DNA of 64,000 bases from Euwallacea fornicatus (lineage: Eukaryota > Arthropoda > Insecta > Coleoptera > Curculionidae): assembly GCF_040115645.1 (NCBI RefSeq), contig NW_027096052.1:372001-436000 (forward strand), read 5' to 3'. The position numbers were made by a program, and so were the translations under genes. The notes under the pieces were generated by a model. That model did no database searches. It was not told the origin of the DNA and was given only the letters and a program-made list of their open reading frames with translations. Positions within the stretch are counted from its first letter, which is position 1, and every line of letters starts with the position of its first letter. This document shows positions 63,843 to 64,000 of the stretch, piece by piece.

Positions 63843-64000
63843 TTGAACTTCCAGGAAAAATAATACTTTATGTGCTCAAACACACAACTTTTGTGACTTT
63901 TCAAATTTTGAAGCTCGATAACTTCGGCAAATGTGGACCAAATTTCTTAAACAAAGTGTCAAAGTAATCACCTCAACGAGATTTTGAAGATGTCACAACA
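63843..64000 (+). repeat. Partial monomer at the window edge
   Basis: The first 158 bases of a monomer, ending in GATGTCACAACA and cut only by the window end. Its start position equals 1 + 363 x 176 - 46, which confirms the count of monomers and indels. Confidence 0.95.

Larger units (their letters stand above)
1..64000 (+). repeat. 176-bp satellite DNA array, 363 full monomers plus a partial one
   Basis: The whole window consists of head-to-tail copies of a 176-bp unit. Taking TTGAACTTCC as the arbitrary start, units begin at 1, 177, 353 and so on, and the last begins at 63,843. The expected and observed last start agree once fifteen 3-base deletions, one 1-base insertion (about 2,090) and one 2-base deletion (about 45,405) are counted. 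G+C of a typical unit is 60 of 176 bases. I saw no orientation switch, foreign insertion or unique spacer. The unit length is nucleosome-scale and the organisation is what is known for eukaryotic centromeric or heterochromatic satellites. I do not recognise the family, and function is inferred, not shown. Confidence 0.98.
57875..64000. repeat. 17-mer and 8-mer duplications at the window end
   Basis: Three copies of a segment begin near 57,875, 61,000 and 62,275. CTTACATAAAG occurs at 58,491, 61,483 and 62,891 (offsets 2,992 and 1,408, i.e. 17 and 8 monomers). GTTGGATTTCC occurs at 59,269, 62,261 and 63,669. GTTACACAAAG, near 59,195 and 63,595, is shared only by the first and third copies, which match at an offset of 4,400 bp (25 monomers) through to the window end. 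The array clearly continues past 64,000. Confidence 0.85.

Noticed and set aside
1..64000. CRISPR array or integron-like repeat array
   Set aside because: The repeats abut directly with no unique spacers, are 176 bp long, and there are no associated genes.
1..64000. Transposon, LTR, viral insertion, rRNA, tRNA or telomere repeats
   Set aside because: I scanned the full window and every base falls in phase with the monomer. No break of more than 3 bases in periodicity exists, so there is no room for an insertion.
1..64000. Assignment to a named species or satellite family
   Set aside because: The monomer was not recognised with confidence. Length and A+T content are shared by many unrelated plant and animal satellites.

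Overview
The window is one uninterrupted block of tandemly repeated satellite DNA. The repeat unit is 176 bp, about 34% G+C, and every unit reads in the same direction. From base 1 to base 63,842 I count 363 complete units, and a 158-base partial unit (63,843-64,000) closes the window. The count is cross-checked by phase. Fifteen units carry the same 3-base deletion, one carries a 1-base insertion and one a 2-base deletion. Their net drift of -46 bases puts the last unit start exactly where it is seen. I found no gene, RNA gene, transposon, CRISPR array or unique sequence.

Long, head-to-tail, nucleosome-sized monomers with higher-order structure are typical of eukaryotic centromeric or other constitutive heterochromatin. 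I do not recognise the monomer, so I cannot name the species or say plant versus animal. Centromere identity is plausible but cannot be shown from sequence alone.

The array is not a simple repeat of one unit. Two common monomer forms compared by eye differ at about 15 of 176 sites. Segments several monomers long recur as near-identical copies, which makes them higher-order repeats (HORs). By region: 0-6.1 kb holds a 22-mer, a 9-mer and a 6-mer (1,056 bp) duplication. 6.1-12.7 kb is a 17-20-mer tandem duplication. 12.5-16.5 kb holds 3-mer and 8-mer repeats and a run of single-monomer copies. 16.9-31.5 kb is a 24-26-mer family of about 4.2-4.6 kb in roughly 3.5 copies. 32.4-36.5 kb is copied at 43.8-47.5 kb. 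Between them, 37.4-43.1 kb is a 15-mer (2,634 bp) tandem duplication. 46.6-54.9 kb is a 25-mer (4,400 bp) tandem duplication. 55.4-57.5 kb is a 6-mer with a nested dimer. 56.8-60.6 kb holds a 14-mer duplication, and 57.9-64.0 kb holds 17-mer and 8-mer duplications.

Apart from the few small indels, length differences between HOR copies are whole numbers of monomers. That fits in-register unequal crossing-over or array conversion. Diagnostic variants are regional: a GATATAT form only before 10.7 kb, the 3-base deletion only at 17.0-43.6 kb, and CATTTTG mostly after 50 kb. This suggests local homogenisation.

Each monomer is also dense in short dyad symmetries, which is the most interesting structural signal here. 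No protein-coding or defence system is present; what is notable is the repeat architecture itself. All copy comparisons were made by eye.
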